Source of the DNA: Chloroflexota bacterium
GTDB taxonomy: Bacteria; Chloroflexota; Dehalococcoidia; Lucifugimonadales; Lucifugimonadaceae
Assembly: GCA_027624075.1 (NCBI GenBank)
Contig: JAQBUH010000006.1
Coordinates: 1 to 64,000 of the forward strand
Direction of reading: 5' to 3'
DNA length: 64,000 bases
Within the stretch, counting starts at the first letter, position 1. Each line of letters begins with the position of its first letter. A program made the position numbers and the translations under genes. The notes beneath the pieces were generated by a model. That model made no database searches. It was not told where the DNA came from and saw only the letters and a program-made list of their open reading frames with translations. Shown here piece by piece: positions 63,965-64,000 of the stretch.

Positions 63965-64000
63965 TCGTTGACACCCATGTCCATATCTGGGAGATGCCGC
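63961..64000 (+). CDS. Amidohydrolase, 5' end only (cut by window)
   Basis: ATG at 63961 overlaps the stop of the preceding gene by four bases (ATGA). The first residues MIVDTHVHIWEMP carry the HxH metal motif at the N terminus, typical of amidohydrolase-related (Amidohydro_2) enzymes. Nothing further can be said from 13 codons. Confidence 0.6.
   Translation, partial: MIVDTHVHIWEMP

Overview
The window is GC-rich bacterial chromosome, probably from a member of the Chloroflexota, close to Dehalococcoidia or the SAR202 lineage. That is inferred from gene content and order: dnaA-obg-nadD-gyrB as I remember it from Dehalococcoides, an F420-type PPOX protein, and several sugar-acid dehydratases of kinds common in SAR202. 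There is no rRNA here to confirm it. Housekeeping genes are intact, while accessory genes are often decayed.

Layout. 1-10 kb: accessory genes (D-cysteine desulfhydrase-like enzyme, DUF5343 protein divergent from a solitary ParB-like protein, EamA exporter, GyrI-like and NIPSNAP proteins, a broken MFS transporter, an enolase-superfamily dehydratase, an aldo/keto reductase, a DUF5679 zinc protein). 10-16 kb: pheS-pheT, moeA and an unknown protein. 16-25 kb: a replication and housekeeping block with fmt, dnaA, obg, a fused nadD-pyrE and convergent gyrB, with a candidate oriC between dnaA and obg. 25-38 kb: carbohydrate and small-molecule catabolism (second enolase-superfamily enzyme, trehalose synthase/phosphatase fusion divergent from a GH15 enzyme, YjhG/YagF-type dehydratase, amidohydrolase, cupin, MBL hydrolase, PPOX protein), a potassium-channel remnant and tRNA-Asp. 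38-42 kb: a metal-homeostasis operon read leftward (csoR, copA, YHS protein, glutaredoxin, and a small GDCCVxC protein with an in-frame UGA) and a divergent c-type cytochrome. 42.5-51 kb: rpoB-rpoC with strongly acidic tails. 51-54.7 kb: a small ArsR-controlled operon, tRNA-Val and thrS. 54.9-63 kb: citrate synthase, a MidA-like methyltransferase, a protein made of three RidA folds, and a complete glycine-cleavage operon (gcvT-gcvH-gcvPA-gcvPB). 63.1 kb to the end: an Erm/KsgA-type rRNA methyltransferase gene broken by one in-frame TAG, overlapping the start of an amidohydrolase gene cut by the window edge.

Most notable points. (1) At 37985-38203 a 72-codon gene has UGA at codon 28, exactly where I expect Cys or Sec in the GDCCVxC family. 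A 17-nt hairpin with GU in its loop lies at the spacing of a bacterial SECIS, so this looks like an unannotated selenoprotein. (2) A single-chain triple RidA protein. (3) A NadD-PyrE fusion with an internal ribosome-binding site and start. (4) A family of palindromic, MITE-like repeats based on GTCATTCTGAGCTTGAC. (5) Three decaying genes (MFS, potassium channel, Erm), each carrying an in-frame TAG.
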